Positions 38,535-47,366 of a stretch of DNA of 64,000 nt are shown here, in pieces. The stretch comes from Zoogloea sp. LCSB751 (GTDB lineage: Bacteria; Pseudomonadota; Gammaproteobacteria; Burkholderiales; Rhodocyclaceae). The notes beneath the pieces were generated by a model that worked only from the letters and a program-made list of their open reading frames with translations, did not search any database and had not been told where the DNA came from. Position 1 is the first letter of the stretch, and each line of letters opens with the position of its first letter. The translations under genes were made by a program, and so were the position numbers. The stretch spans positions 186,001 to 250,000 of the forward strand of contig NZ_MWUM01000001.1 of assembly GCF_002028455.1 (NCBI RefSeq). Reading direction: 5' to 3'.

Positions 38535-40141
38535 ACCCGGAAGCGGGCCACGCTGCTGCGCAGCTGGTCCGCGACACCGGTCAGGCGGTTGGCGGTATCG
38601 GCGGCGGAAGAGGCTGCCGCCGCGTTCTCTTCGGACATCTGGGCGATGCTCTCCACGTTGCGGGCCAGCTCGGTGGAGGCGCCGCGTTGCTCGTTGAGGG
38701 CATCGGAGATGTTCTCGATGGCGCCTTGCATGGTTCGCGTGGAGGTCTGGATTTCGCCCATCGACTCGCCTGCCGTACGGGCGCTGATCACCACCTGGCC
38801 GACCAGCTCGCGACTGGACTGCATGCTGTTCACGGCATCCACTGCGCCCTGCTGGATCGCGCCGACCACCTGGCTGATTTCCTGCACGGAGCTGGTCGTG
38901 CGTTCGGCCAGTTTGCGCACTTCGTCGGCCACCACCGCGAAGCCGCGCCCCTGCTCGCCGGCACGGGCTGCCTCGATGGCGGCATTGAGGGCCAGCAGGT
39001 TGGTCTGGTCGGCCACTTCACGGATGACCACGGTGATCCGGTCGATCTGCTGAACCTGCTCGGAGAGTGCCTGGATGCGCTCGGCGGTGGCGTCCACCTG
39101 GTTGGCCACCTGGCCGATGCGGCTGGCAGCGTCTTCCACGCCGCGGGCGCCGGTGGCGGCCTTGTTGCCGGCGTCTTCCGCCTGGCGGCTGGCATCTTCG
39201 GCGCTTGCACCGACGTGGTCGATGCTCACTGTCAGCTCTTCGACGGCGGCGGCGGCGGCGGCCGTCGAGCTGGACTGCTGGCTGGAGCTGAGGGAGACCT
39301 GCTGGGCCGTGCTGGACAGCTGGGCGGCGGAGCCGGCCACGCTCTCCGAGCCGGCGATGATGTCGCGGATGGTCTGGGCCAGGTCCTGGCGCATGGACTG
39401 CAGCGCCTCCAGCAGCTTGCCGATCTCGTCCCGCGGCCCGCGGCTGTCGTCGCTGGCGGTGAAGTCGCCGGCCGAGATGCGTCCGGCGATCCGGTTTGCG
39501 TCGGTCAGGCGCTGCTTGAGGTAGCGGGTCGTCGTCACGCTGATGATGCCCTGCAGGATGGCGGCGACGATCATTACCACGATGGCGGTGGTGCTGGCCC
39601 GCTCCTTGATCTGTTTGGCCTCCACGGTCGCCTGCTCTCCGAGCTCCTTGTTGAACTTGAAGTGCTCGTCGAGCTGGCTTTCGAACTTGCGCGCCAGCGG
39701 TACATGCTTGAGCAGGTGTTCCCGGGCTTCGTTCTTGCGCTGACTGCGGGACAGGGCCAGGGTTTCGTCGAGAAGCTTGTCGAATTCGGCAAGGGTGGCG
39801 TTCTCCGCTTCGAGGAGCTGGCGGTCCTGGGCGTTGGAGATGAGGCCTTCGTAGTCCTTGAGCGCCTTACGGGTATTGGCCTGGGCCTCGCGGATCGTCT
39901 TTTCGGTTGCTTCCATCTGCGCGGGATCGTCCTGCATCACGTGGCGGTCGGCGCGCAGGCGGCTGCGGCTGTACCACAGGCGTGCATCGCTGAGCTTCAG
40001 GATGCTCGGTGTCACGTTGCTGCTGGCCAGGCTGGTGGTCTCGAACACCTTGTCCGTCTCGTGGTAATTCACCGCGGTCAGGACGATCAGACCGAGGATG
40101 GCGCAGCCCACCAGAAGTTGCAGGCGTTGAAGTATGGACAT
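38531..40141 (-). CDS. Methyl-accepting chemotaxis protein
   Basis: A 536-residue chemoreceptor: TM1 about residues 7-25, a helical periplasmic domain of four-helix-bundle type (about 30-185), TM2 about 187-207, HAMP, and the signalling domain with the conserved hairpin tip region ([50 protein letters not shown]). Ends without a CheR/CheB tethering pentapeptide. Ligand unknown. A FliA-type promoter lies 60-90 bp upstream, placing it in the motility regulon. It is convergent with the AcoR-like gene, overlapping it by 4 bp; proximity suggests sensing of related substrates, though this is only a guess. Confidence 0.94.
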   Translation of the reverse strand: MSILQRLQLLVGCAILGLIVLTAVNYHETDKVFETTSLASSNVTPSILKLSDARLWYSRSRLRADRHVMQDDPAQMEATEKTIREAQANTRKALKDYEGLISNAQDRQLLEAENATLAEFDKLLDETLALSRSQRKNEAREHLLKHVPLARKFESQLDEHFKFNKELGEQATVEAKQIKERASTTAIVVMIVAAILQGIISVTTTRYLKQRLTDANRIAGRISAGDFTASDDSRGPRDEIGKLLEALQSMRQDLAQTIRDIIAGSESVAGSAAQLSSTAQQVSLSSSQQSSSTAAAAAAVEELTVSIDHVGASAEDASRQAEDAGNKAATGARGVEDAASRIGQVANQVDATAERIQALSEQVQQIDRITVVIREVADQTNLLALNAAIEAARAGEQGRGFAVVADEVRKLAERTTSSVQEISQVVGAIQQGAVDAVNSMQSSRELVGQVVISARTAGESMGEIQTSTRTMQGAIENISDALNEQRGASTELARNVESIAQMSEENAAAASSAADTANRLTGVADQLRSSVARFRV

Positions 40142-40207
40142 CGAGCGTCTCCCTCTGAACTTGTTTGATTATGCGGTTCCCGTCGTGGCGGGAGTCCATA
40201 TGGTGCA

Positions 40208-40234
40208 AATACGGCGCCGTCCGGCATTACTTTA
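40208..40234 (-). promoter_or_regulatory. FliA (sigma-28) type promoter of the chemoreceptor gene
   Basis: Read on the minus strand: TAAAGTAA-N11-GCCGTATT, against consensus TAAAGTTT-N11-GCCGATAA. The spacing is exact and the key TAAAG and GCCG blocks are intact. The ATG at 40141 is about 65 bp downstream. Confidence 0.7.
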
Positions 40235-40345
40235 GGCGCATAAGAACGGGGGGCTTCGCGTGGCGGGCAGCCCGCTGCAGGCTGAGGGTCGTACAATCGC
40301 AGACCGTTTCCCGTGAACTTCCGGTCTCGCCGGAGTCCTGCCCCG

Positions 40346-41206
40346 ATGTCCCGTCCTGCCGCCGTGCTCGTCCTGCCAAGCCCCTTCTTTTCCGACTCCG
40401 ACACCATCCGCCTGCTCGAGCCGGCGGACTGCGATACCCAGTGGATACTGCGCCAGGTGGTCTCCGGGGCCTACGACAAGCCCTTCGTCATCGATGACGG
40501 GACGACGCGGACCCTGCATTTTTCCCTGTCGCTGATCCAGAGCACGATGAGCCTGAAGGACCCCTTTGCGCTGGAACTCGCCTACACCCAGGCGATGATG
40601 AGTTTCCTGCTGTTTTTGCCGCGCCCCCGGCAGATCCTGATGCTGGGTCTGGGGGGCGGCTCGCTGGCCAAGTTCTGCTACCGCCAGGTGGGCTCGGCGA
40701 GGATCACCGTGGTGGAGATCGATCCCCATGTGATCGCCTTCCGCGACCAGTTCGAACTGCCGCCGGACGACGGGCGCCTGCAGGTGATCGAGGGCGATGG
40801 TGCCGACCACGTGCTGCGCAGTGCCGGCTGGGAGGAGCGGCCGGACGTGATCATGATGGATGCCTTCGACCGCCACGGGCTGTCCGGCTCGGTGAGTTCG
40901 ACGTACTTCTACCAGAACGTTCACGATGCGCTGGCCGGGCGCGGCGTGATGGTGGCCAACCTGGCCGGCGACAAGGCCGACCGGGAGGACCATCTGGCGA
41001 TGATCGCCGAGGTTTTCGACGACCGTCTGCTGACGATGGCGATTCCCGATGGTAACGACATCGTGCTGGCCTTCCGCGCACCGTCTTTCGCCCCTCGCTG
41101 GCGCGACATCGCCAACCAGGCCAAGGCCCTGCGCGCCCGTAGCGGGCTGGATTTCCCGAAGTTCGCCGAGCGCCTGGAGCGCAGCCGGCGCCTGCGCTAC
41201 GTCTGA
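40346..41206 (+). CDS. Spermidine synthase-like methyltransferase-fold protein
   Basis: A 286-residue protein with the Rossmann fold of polyamine aminopropyltransferases: nucleotide/dcSAM-binding LMLGLGGGSLAKF (about residue 98), VVEIDPHVIAF (acidic strand-2 end) and VIMMDAFDRHG. An N-terminal strand pair (DTQWILRQVVSGAYDKPFVIDDG) resembles the spermidine synthase N-domain. The ATG at 40346 has GGAG 10 bases upstream; a GTG 11 codons earlier is less likely. Whether it transfers aminopropyl groups is uncertain, since many such spermidine-synthase-like proteins lack this activity. Monocistronic, between a chemoreceptor and fdhD. Confidence 0.78.
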   Translation: MSRPAAVLVLPSPFFSDSDTIRLLEPADCDTQWILRQVVSGAYDKPFVIDDGTTRTLHFSLSLIQSTMSLKDPFALELAYTQAMMSFLLFLPRPRQILMLGLGGGSLAKFCYRQVGSARITVVEIDPHVIAFRDQFELPPDDGRLQVIEGDGADHVLRSAGWEERPDVIMMDAFDRHGLSGSVSSTYFYQNVHDALAGRGVMVANLAGDKADREDHLAMIAEVFDDRLLTMAIPDGNDIVLAFRAPSFAPRWRDIANQAKALRARSGLDFPKFAERLERSRRLRYV

Positions 41207-41274
41207 GTCTGCCGGCCTGCACCCGCAGGCGGCACGACCATTGCAGTGCCGAAGCCCTGACCGGGGTGTGGTCG

Positions 41275-42117
41275 TTACAGGGTGATGCCTTCCGGGTGGC
41301 TGTAAACGACCAGGCGACGGTCGCGGGCGAAGCCGGCCAGGGTGACGCCAGTGTCGCTGGCGAGGCGGATCGCCAGCGCGGTGGGGGCCGACACGGCGAC
41401 CAGCGTACGGATACCGACGGCGGCGACCTTCTGCACCATCTCGTAGCTGGCCCGGCTGGATACCACCACGAAGCCGTCTTCCGTGGCCTGCCCGGTGCGG
41501 GCCAGGTGGCCGAGCAACTTGTCGAGGGCGTTGTGGCGGCCTACGTCCTCGCGCAGCGCGTGGATGCGACCGTCCCGGGCTATCCAGGCCGCTGCATGGA
41601 CGGCGCCGGTGGTGTGGCGCAGGCGCTGCCAGCCGGGCAGTTCGGCCAGGCCGTGGCAGATGGCGGCTGCGGGAACCGGTTCGCCGGGCGGTAGCGGCGC
41701 CACTGGGCGGGCGAGGGCGTCGAGGCTTTCCAGGCCGCACAGGCCGCAGCCGGTACGGCCGGCCAGGTTGCGGCGGCGTTCCTTGAGAGCCACGAAGCGT
41801 TCGGAGGCGATCTGCAGGCGCAGCTCGATGCCCTTGGGATGTGGGTGCTGCTCGCTGTCGTAGAGTTCGCCGCGCGCCGCCAGGATGCCCTCGCTGAGGC
41901 TGAAGCCGAGGGCCAGGTCGTCCAGGTCGGACGGCGTGGCCAGCAGCACGGCGTGGGATATGCCGTTGTAGACCAGCGCCACCGGCACTTCTTCGATGAC
42001 TTCGTCGAGATCGCTGCGGGCCTGGCCGCCCTCCACGCGCAGCACCGTGGTCTGACGGGTGGTGGGCCAGCTGTGTTCGCTGTCGGCGGCGGGGAGGGGG
42101 CAGGAGGGTGTGTTCAT
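41275..42117 (-). CDS. fdhD: Formate dehydrogenase accessory sulfurtransferase FdhD
   Basis: A 280-residue protein required for active formate dehydrogenase; it transfers sulfur from IscS to the molybdenum cofactor. The CxxC motif is present (GRTGCGLCGLESL, about residue 120). Other landmarks: EEVPVALVYNGISHAVLLATPSDLDDLALGF, REDVGRHNALDKL and VVSSRASYEMVQK. The ATG at 42117 begins MNTPSCPL; the longer open frame overlaps the upstream gene. No formate dehydrogenase is in the window, but FdhD fits with the molybdate island. Confidence 0.95.
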   Translation of the reverse strand: MNTPSCPLPAADSEHSWPTTRQTTVLRVEGGQARSDLDEVIEEVPVALVYNGISHAVLLATPSDLDDLALGFSLSEGILAARGELYDSEQHPHPKGIELRLQIASERFVALKERRRNLAGRTGCGLCGLESLDALARPVAPLPPGEPVPAAAICHGLAELPGWQRLRHTTGAVHAAAWIARDGRIHALREDVGRHNALDKLLGHLARTGQATEDGFVVVSSRASYEMVQKVAAVGIRTLVAVSAPTALAIRLASDTGVTLAGFARDRRLVVYSHPEGITL

Positions 42118-42187
42118 CGGCGGGGCCGCGGGGTTGGCGTGAGGGCGTCGCCCCATTGTAGCGGCGGCCGCGGCCGCGGGGCCGCTT

Positions 42188-44035
42188 TCAGGCGTGGGCG
42201 ATGCGCGGGCCGCCGAGCTGGCGGGCTTGCAGCGCGCGCGCATCGGCCAGCGCCAGCAGGCCGTCGGCGTCGTCGGCGTCCAGCGGGAAGGTGGCGATGC
42301 CGACGTGCGTGCCGAGCAGTGTGTAGGGCGCGCTGTCGCCGAAGGGGCGGTCGAGGGCGGCCAGCACCTTGGCGGCGACCTGATCGGCATCGGCCGGGCG
42401 TTCCAGTTCGGCGAGCAGGATCACGAAATCGTTGTCGTCGAGGCGGGCCACGGTGTCGCAGGCCCGCACGCAGGCGCGCAGGCGGCTGGCGGTGTCGAGC
42501 AGCTGGCGGTCGCCGGCGGCCTGACCGTCGAATTCGTCCACGCTCTTGAAGTCGTTGAGGTCCACCAGGATCACCCCGACCTGGCCGTGCTGGCGCTGGG
42601 CGCGGGCAATCGCCTGGTGCAGCCGGTCGGTGAGCAGACGCCGGTTGGGCAGGCCGGTAAGGGCATCGTGGTAGGCCAGGTGGCGCACCCGCTCGTTGCC
42701 GCGTACCTGCTCGGTGACGTCCAGCGCGATGCCGTGGTGGCCGATGAAGGCGCCGTCCTCGTTGACGCGGGGTACCCCGCAGATGTTGAGCCAGCGGGGG
42801 GTACGCTCCCCGTCCGGGACCTCGAGGAGCAGGTTGCGGAAGCCGTGGCAGTTCTCGAAGGCGCGCAGCGTGGCGGCCTGGCCGGCGGGCACGCCGTCGG
42901 CCCGGTGGAAGTGCCACCAGTGGCGGCCGATGCTGTCCGCCAGATGGTCGTCGTCGGCGCCGTGGCGGGTGATGCGGGTCAGGCGGTGCTGGGCGTCGGT
43001 CTGCCAGTACCAGTCGGCGCTGTGGCCGAGCAGGTCGTGCAACTGGGCGCTGGCCAGTTGCTGGCGGGCCGTGGTGCCGACCCGTTCGCTGACGTCGCTG
43101 ACGATCCATACGATCTGCAGGGGGGCGTGGGCCGGAGCCACCGCCTGGGCGGCGATGTCGGCCCAGAATACGCTGCCGTCGCCGCGACGCAGGCGTGCGG
43201 ATTCCCGGTAGGCCTGGCCCCGCAGGAAGGCGCTGGCGGCGGCGCGGGCGTGGCGCTGCCACTCGCGGCGGTCGGCCAGCCAGGAGGCCAGGCGGCGCCC
43301 CGCGATGTTGCCCGGGGCATCGTGAATGAGTTCGGCAAAGCGCTGGTTGCTGCGTAGTACCCGGTTGCCGTGGGACAGTACGATGGCCTCGCTGGCGTGA
43401 TCGAGCATGGTCTCGTGCTGGCGCCAGTATTCCCCGCTGTGGAAGGGCGCGGTGCGCAGGCTGCTGTGCAGCAGATCGTTGATGGCGACGGCGAGCAGGG
43501 CGAAGACGGTCAGCCAGAGCCCCGCCAGCGGCAGGGCCGGGGGCGGGCTGGCGAGGGTCTGGATGAACAGTGGCAGCAGGGTGGCGCCGGCAAACGCCGC
43601 ATGGGTGCCGCGGCTGCCCGCCAGCACGCCGGCGCCGCCGAGGATCACGCCGCCGAGGATGAGGAACAGGGTCAGCTGGGCGTGGGGGCTGGATTCGTAG
43701 GGGCCGAGCAGGGACAGGGCGCCCCAGGCGGCGCCGGCCAGCAGTGCGCCGGCGGTGGCCAGGTAGGTGTGCAGCGCGGTGTCGTCGGCGAAGGCGGTGC
43801 TGCTTTGCCGGCGCAGGGACGGGGCTGCCAGCATCAGCTGGATGCTGGCGGTGCCCAGCCACCAGGCGAGCAGCGGGTCGGGGTGGGAGAGCTGCGGCCA
43901 TAGCGCAGCGACGGCCAGGACGCAGGCCAGCTGGGCGATGACATGGACGCGGAAGCGGGCCCAGCTGCGGCTGCTGCCTTCGGCGGGGGCCAGCACCAGG
44001 GCTGGATTGGGAGGTAGGACGCAGCCTGACTTCAT
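42188..44035 (-). CDS. Membrane PAS-GGDEF protein with degenerate GGDEF motif
   Basis: A 615-residue protein. Residues about 25-185 form several membrane helices (MASE-like sensor). PAS-type domains follow (about 205-320, HASEAIVLSHGNRVLRSNQRFAEL; about 325-440, SADWYWQTDAQHRLTRITRHG). The C-terminal GGDEF domain starts RVRHLAYHDALTGLPNRRLLTDRLHQAI. Its active-site motif reads RLDDNDFVILLAEL instead of RLGGDEF (about residue 533), so diguanylate cyclase activity is doubtful; it may be a GTP or c-di-GMP sensing or scaffolding protein. No EAL domain. The ATG at 44035 begins just ahead of the first helix. Fairly isolated, downstream of nothing but upstream of fdhD on the same strand by 70 bp. 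Confidence 0.88.
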   Translation of the reverse strand: MKSGCVLPPNPALVLAPAEGSSRSWARFRVHVIAQLACVLAVAALWPQLSHPDPLLAWWLGTASIQLMLAAPSLRRQSSTAFADDTALHTYLATAGALLAGAAWGALSLLGPYESSPHAQLTLFLILGGVILGGAGVLAGSRGTHAAFAGATLLPLFIQTLASPPPALPLAGLWLTVFALLAVAINDLLHSSLRTAPFHSGEYWRQHETMLDHASEAIVLSHGNRVLRSNQRFAELIHDAPGNIAGRRLASWLADRREWQRHARAAASAFLRGQAYRESARLRRGDGSVFWADIAAQAVAPAHAPLQIVWIVSDVSERVGTTARQQLASAQLHDLLGHSADWYWQTDAQHRLTRITRHGADDDHLADSIGRHWWHFHRADGVPAGQAATLRAFENCHGFRNLLLEVPDGERTPRWLNICGVPRVNEDGAFIGHHGIALDVTEQVRGNERVRHLAYHDALTGLPNRRLLTDRLHQAIARAQRQHGQVGVILVDLNDFKSVDEFDGQAAGDRQLLDTASRLRACVRACDTVARLDDNDFVILLAELERPADADQVAAKVLAALDRPFGDSAPYTLLGTHVGIATFPLDADDADGLLALADARALQARQLGGPRIAHA

Positions 44036-44173
44036 GCGGGAGACGGAAACGTGGCGGTAGCACGGAGCGCCGGCCGGGCTGGGCTTCGCGCGGCCGGCGG
44101 GGGCTGCGACAATGGCGGGCAGCGGGCCTGCGCAGGAACCGGGATTATCCGGGCTGCAGGCGGCTGGAGGAAT

Positions 44174-44257
44174 ATGCCGAAAGTCATAAAATATGTTTTT
44201 GAACTGAAATTCGGAGCTGTCAGGGAGATTGCAGACGGGGGCGGACATGCATCCTGA
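44174..44257 (+). CDS. Candidate 27-residue leader ORF upstream of gluQ
   Basis: ATG at 44174 preceded by a near-perfect GGAGG (44166-44170) and encoding MPKVIKYVFELKFGAVREIA plus seven more residues, ending TGA at 44257. It overlaps the gluQ start (44247) by 11 nt in another frame, whereas the gluQ ATG has only a weak ribosome site. This suggests translational coupling: ribosomes ending at 44257 could re-initiate at gluQ. The coding is AT-rich relative to the region. It has no recognisable family. Confidence 0.4.
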   Translation: MPKVIKYVFELKFGAVREIADGGGHAS

Positions 44258-45173
44258 GGTGGAGGCCGGGCGCGGAGCGGTCGTCGGCCGCTTTGCGCCG
44301 TCGCCGAGCGGGCCGCTGCATTTCGGGTCGCTGGTGGCAGCCCTCGGCAGCTGCCTGTCGGCGCGCAGCCAGGGCGGGCAATGGCTGCTGCGCATCGAGG
44401 ATGTCGACACGCCGCGCTGCGTGCCCGGTGCGGCGGAGGGCATCCTGCGCACGCTGGAGCGTTGCGGTTTCGAATGGGAGGGGCCCGTGGTGTGGCAGAG
44501 CGCCCGCGGCGGCGCCTACCGGGACGCTTTCGAGCGTCTGCAGGCGGCGGGGCGGATCTTCGGTTGCGCCTGTACCCGCAAGGAGATGGCCGATTCGGCG
44601 CTGGCCCGCGACGGCACGCGACGCTATCCCGGCACCTGCCGCGACGGCCTGCCACCCGGCCGCGCGGCGCGCGCTTACCGATTGCGGGTGCCGTCCGGTA
44701 CGCTGAGTTTCGACGACCGTGTGCAGGGGACCATCGCGGAGGACGTCGCCGCCGACGTCGGGGACTTTGTGCTGCTGCGCGCCGACGGTCTGTTCGCTTA
44801 CCAGTTGGCGGTGGTGGTGGATGATGCGGAGGCGGGCGTGACCGAAGTGGTCCGCGGTGCCGACCTGCTCGATTCGACCTGCCGCCAGATCCTGCTCCAG
44901 CGCCTGCTCGGCTATCCGGTGCCGGCCTACGCCCATCTGCCGGTGGCCTGCAATGTGGCCGGCGAGAAGCTCTCCAAGCAGACCCTCGCCCGTACGGTGG
45001 ATGGGACCGACCCGGCCCGGTTGCTGGTGGACGTGCTGGATTTCCTCGGCCAGCGGCCGCCTGCCGATCTGGCTGCGTCGGGGCTGGCGGCGGTGTGGGC
45101 CTGGGGACTCGGCAACTGGTCGATGGACAAGGTGCCACGGCAACGCACCCGGCCCGCCCCCGGCTATGCCTAG
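44247..45173 (+). CDS. gluQ: Glutamyl-Q tRNA(Asp) synthetase
   Basis: A 308-residue paralogue of the catalytic core of glutamyl-tRNA synthetase that attaches glutamate to the queuosine of tRNA(Asp). It has the HIGH-like GRFAPSPSGPLHFGSLVAAL, the Cys cluster for zinc (GCACTRKEM ... YPGTC), RADGLFAYQLAVVVDDAEAGVTEVVRGADLL, and the KLSKQ motif of class I enzymes. It lacks the anticodon-binding domain, consistent with the short length. The ATG at 44247 is chosen over a TTG at 44229. In E. coli it follows dksA; here it is divergent from the PAS-GGDEF gene and preceded by a leader ORF. Confidence 0.94.
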   Translation: MHPEVEAGRGAVVGRFAPSPSGPLHFGSLVAALGSCLSARSQGGQWLLRIEDVDTPRCVPGAAEGILRTLERCGFEWEGPVVWQSARGGAYRDAFERLQAAGRIFGCACTRKEMADSALARDGTRRYPGTCRDGLPPGRAARAYRLRVPSGTLSFDDRVQGTIAEDVAADVGDFVLLRADGLFAYQLAVVVDDAEAGVTEVVRGADLLDSTCRQILLQRLLGYPVPAYAHLPVACNVAGEKLSKQTLARTVDGTDPARLLVDVLDFLGQRPPADLAASGLAAVWAWGLGNWSMDKVPRQRTRPAPGYA

Positions 45174-45296
45174 GGCGAGTGTGTCGGGGGCGAACCCGTC
45201 GGGGCGAGCCGCGAACTCCACCCGGATCGGGCGGGTCTACCGGCCATCGAGCGGGAGCAAGGGGCTGCCGCGGGTATAACTGGATTGGAGTCCTGA

Positions 45297-45893
45297 ATGA
45301 AGAAAGTCGCATCCTGCATCGTCCTGACGGCCCTGGTGGGGCTGGCATTGCCTGCCGCCGCCGCGGCACCTGCGAGTGGGGCCACGGAGGGCACGGCCGG
45401 GCAGGCCTGCCCGGCGCTGCTCAACTACACCTTTCCGCGTCTGCAGGATGAAGCCCCCCAATCCCTGTGCCAGTACCGGGGCAAGGTGGTGCTGGTAGTC
45501 AACACCGCCAGCTATTGCGGCTTTACCGGCCAGTACGACGGCCTCGAGAAGATGTACGCCAAGTACAAGGACCAGGGGCTGGTGGTGCTGGGCTTCCCGT
45601 CCAACGACTTCGGCAGTCAGGAGCCGGGCAGCAACAAGGAGATCGCCGATTTCTGCCGGCTCACCTATGGCGTCAAGTTCCCGATGCTGGCCAAGTCGGA
45701 GGTGCTCGGCAGCGGCACCAACCCCTTCTACAAGCAGCTCGGGTCGGTGACCGGAGAGCGGCCCAAGTGGAACTTCCACAAGTACCTGATCGACCGAAGT
45801 GGCCAGAAGGTGCTCAGCTTCCCGAGCACGACGGCGCCGGACAACAAGACCTTCGTGAGCGCCGTCGAGCGGGCCCTCGCCGAACGCCCCTGA
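45297..45893 (+). CDS. Secreted glutathione peroxidase family protein
   Basis: A 198-residue thiol peroxidase of the glutathione peroxidase family that reduces hydroperoxides. Signal peptide about residues 1-24 (ending PAAAAA). Catalytic Cys in NTASYCGFTGQYDGLEKMY (about residue 74), partner Gln/Trp in LGFPSNDFGSQEPGSN and PKWNFHKYLID. The signal peptide distinguishes it from cytoplasmic BtuE; the periplasmic reductant is probably thioredoxin-like rather than glutathione. The ATG at 45297 follows a GGAG site. Downstream SDR gene is 126 bp on. Confidence 0.92.
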   Translation: MKKVASCIVLTALVGLALPAAAAAPASGATEGTAGQACPALLNYTFPRLQDEAPQSLCQYRGKVVLVVNTASYCGFTGQYDGLEKMYAKYKDQGLVVLGFPSNDFGSQEPGSNKEIADFCRLTYGVKFPMLAKSEVLGSGTNPFYKQLGSVTGERPKWNFHKYLIDRSGQKVLSFPSTTAPDNKTFVSAVERALAERP

Positions 45894-46019
45894 TCCTTTC
45901 TGCTTCCCGCGGACGTCGGGCGGCAGAGCCTGCCGTGGTGCGCTACGCTGGAAACAGGTGGCGGCTGATCCGCGGTCAGGCGGACGGTGTATTGCGGGCC
46001 GCGGAGAGTGAGAGAGGCG

Positions 46020-46805
46020 ATGTCCTGGTTCGGGCCGACGAATACTCCGATCACCGACTGGCGGGGCCGGCGCGTGTGGGTCGTCGGTGCCTCCAGTGGC
46101 ATCGGTGCGGCGCTGGCGGCGGAGCTGGACCGGCGCGGTGCGCGGCTGGCCCTGTCGGCGCGCAATGCGCCGCGCCTGCGCGAGCTGGCAGCGGAGTTGC
46201 ATGACGCGTTGGTGCTGCCCCTCGACGTGACCGACGCCGGCGCCTTCACGCCGGCCATGCTGGACATTCTCGACGCCTGGGGCGGGGTGGATCTGGTGAT
46301 CCTCAGCGCCGGCACCTACGTGCCGCTACGAGCCTGGGATCTGACCACAGACACCGCCCGCCAGACCGTGCATACCAACCTGCTGGGCGTGATGGACGGC
46401 GTTGCCGCGGTAGTGCCGCAGCTTATCCGCCAGGGGGCCGGCGCCATCGCCATCGTCGGTGGCGTGGCCGGCTACCGCGGGTTACCCCGGGCGCTGGCCT
46501 ATGGGCCGAGCAAGGCGGCGCTGATCAACTTTGCCGAAATCCTCTACCTGGACTTGGCACCGCGGGGCGTGTCGGTGTTTCTGATCAACCCCGGTTTCGT
46601 CGCCACGCCGCTGACCGCCCGCAATGACTTCGAGATGCCGGCCCTGATCTCGGCGGATGACGCGGCGCGGCGGATCGTCCGCGGCTTTGCCGGCGGCGCC
46701 TTCGAGATCCATTTTCCGCGCCGCTTCACGCGCATCATGAAGGTGCTGCGCTGGCTGCCGGATCGGGTCTACTTCCACCTGATCTCGCGGCGGGATGGTC
46801 TGTAG
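46020..46805 (+). CDS. Short-chain dehydrogenase/reductase (SDR)
   Basis: A 261-residue SDR. Cofactor motif VWVVGASSGIGAALAAELDRRG (about 18-38), SAGTYVPL, and catalytic YGPSK (about residue 160, YxxxK with the conserved Tyr and Lys); LINPGFVATPLTAR follows. NAD(P)-dependent, substrate unknown. The C-terminal RFTRIMKVLRWLPDRVYFHLI resembles SDRs of the DltE/YdfG-neighbour type that act at the membrane. The ATG at 46020 is preceded by GAGAGAGG. Its last 324 nt overlap, on the opposite strand, the long open tail of a DUF2917 gene. Confidence 0.88.
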   Translation: MSWFGPTNTPITDWRGRRVWVVGASSGIGAALAAELDRRGARLALSARNAPRLRELAAELHDALVLPLDVTDAGAFTPAMLDILDAWGGVDLVILSAGTYVPLRAWDLTTDTARQTVHTNLLGVMDGVAAVVPQLIRQGAGAIAIVGGVAGYRGLPRALAYGPSKAALINFAEILYLDLAPRGVSVFLINPGFVATPLTARNDFEMPALISADDAARRIVRGFAGGAFEIHFPRRFTRIMKVLRWLPDRVYFHLISRRDGL

Positions 46806-47192
46806 CGTGGGCGCCGGCTCCGCTGCTTTCGCCAGCTGCTGCGGGTGTTGGCGTTCGCGGCGCAGCCAGCCCCAGTCGAGCGCACGAAGTTGCCGCAGGC
46901 GCGCCCGCAGGGCGGCCAGGAGGCCGTAACCTGCCGGTGGCGGCGCGATCAGCAGGGTGCCGTCGCTGGCCGCCCGCAGCGCGGTCCATCCGCCTTCTTC
47001 CAGCTGCAGCGGGACACCGGGTTCGAGGATCTGCGAGGCGCGGTGGAACTGCTCGCCGAGCCAGCGCGGTGGCAGCGCGCACGCCAGCCGGCCGTCCTGG
47101 AGGAAGAGCCGGGTGCCGGCGTCGAGCTGGAGCAGGTGCGTTTCGCCTGCCTGAAAGCGCAGGTGGCGGACCGCGGAAGGGGCGGCTGGCAT
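46482..47192 (-). CDS. DUF2917 domain protein with antisense tail
   Basis: A 236-residue frame. The N-terminal part (about residues 1-100: LQLDAGTRLFLQDGRLACALPPRWLGEQFHRASQILEPGVPLQLEEGGWTALRAA) is a DUF2917 domain, which is frequently encoded next to GntR/MocR regulators. The recognisable protein ends about residue 125 (near 46817); the following 110 codons are exactly antisense to the convergent SDR gene, with no stop until 46482. This looks like a lost stop codon, or a frame left open because of the antisense GC-rich coding. It is divergent from the MocR regulator at 47367, with 174 bp between. Function unknown. Confidence 0.7.
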   Translation of the reverse strand: MPAAPSAVRHLRFQAGETHLLQLDAGTRLFLQDGRLACALPPRWLGEQFHRASQILEPGVPLQLEEGGWTALRAASDGTLLIAPPPAGYGLLAALRARLRQLRALDWGWLRRERQHPQQLAKAAEPAPTLQTIPPRDQVEVDPIRQPAQHLHDAREAARKMDLEGAAGKAADDPPRRVIRRDQGRHLEVIAGGQRRGDETGVDQKHRHAPRCQVQVEDFGKVDQRRLARPIGQRPG

Positions 47193-47366
47193 CGTGAAGT
47201 CTCCCGGTGGTAAGGCCCCCTCAGCCTACAGACCGGTGCGTGCTGCCGGCAGACACAAGGACGACCTTTCTGTGCCGGTACAGCGGCGTTTCCGGGCAAC
47301 TGTTATGGTGTGCCTGGCGCCGATCTGTGCCTGTGTCGGCCCGTTTCGATCGGGGATCATCGCGTG

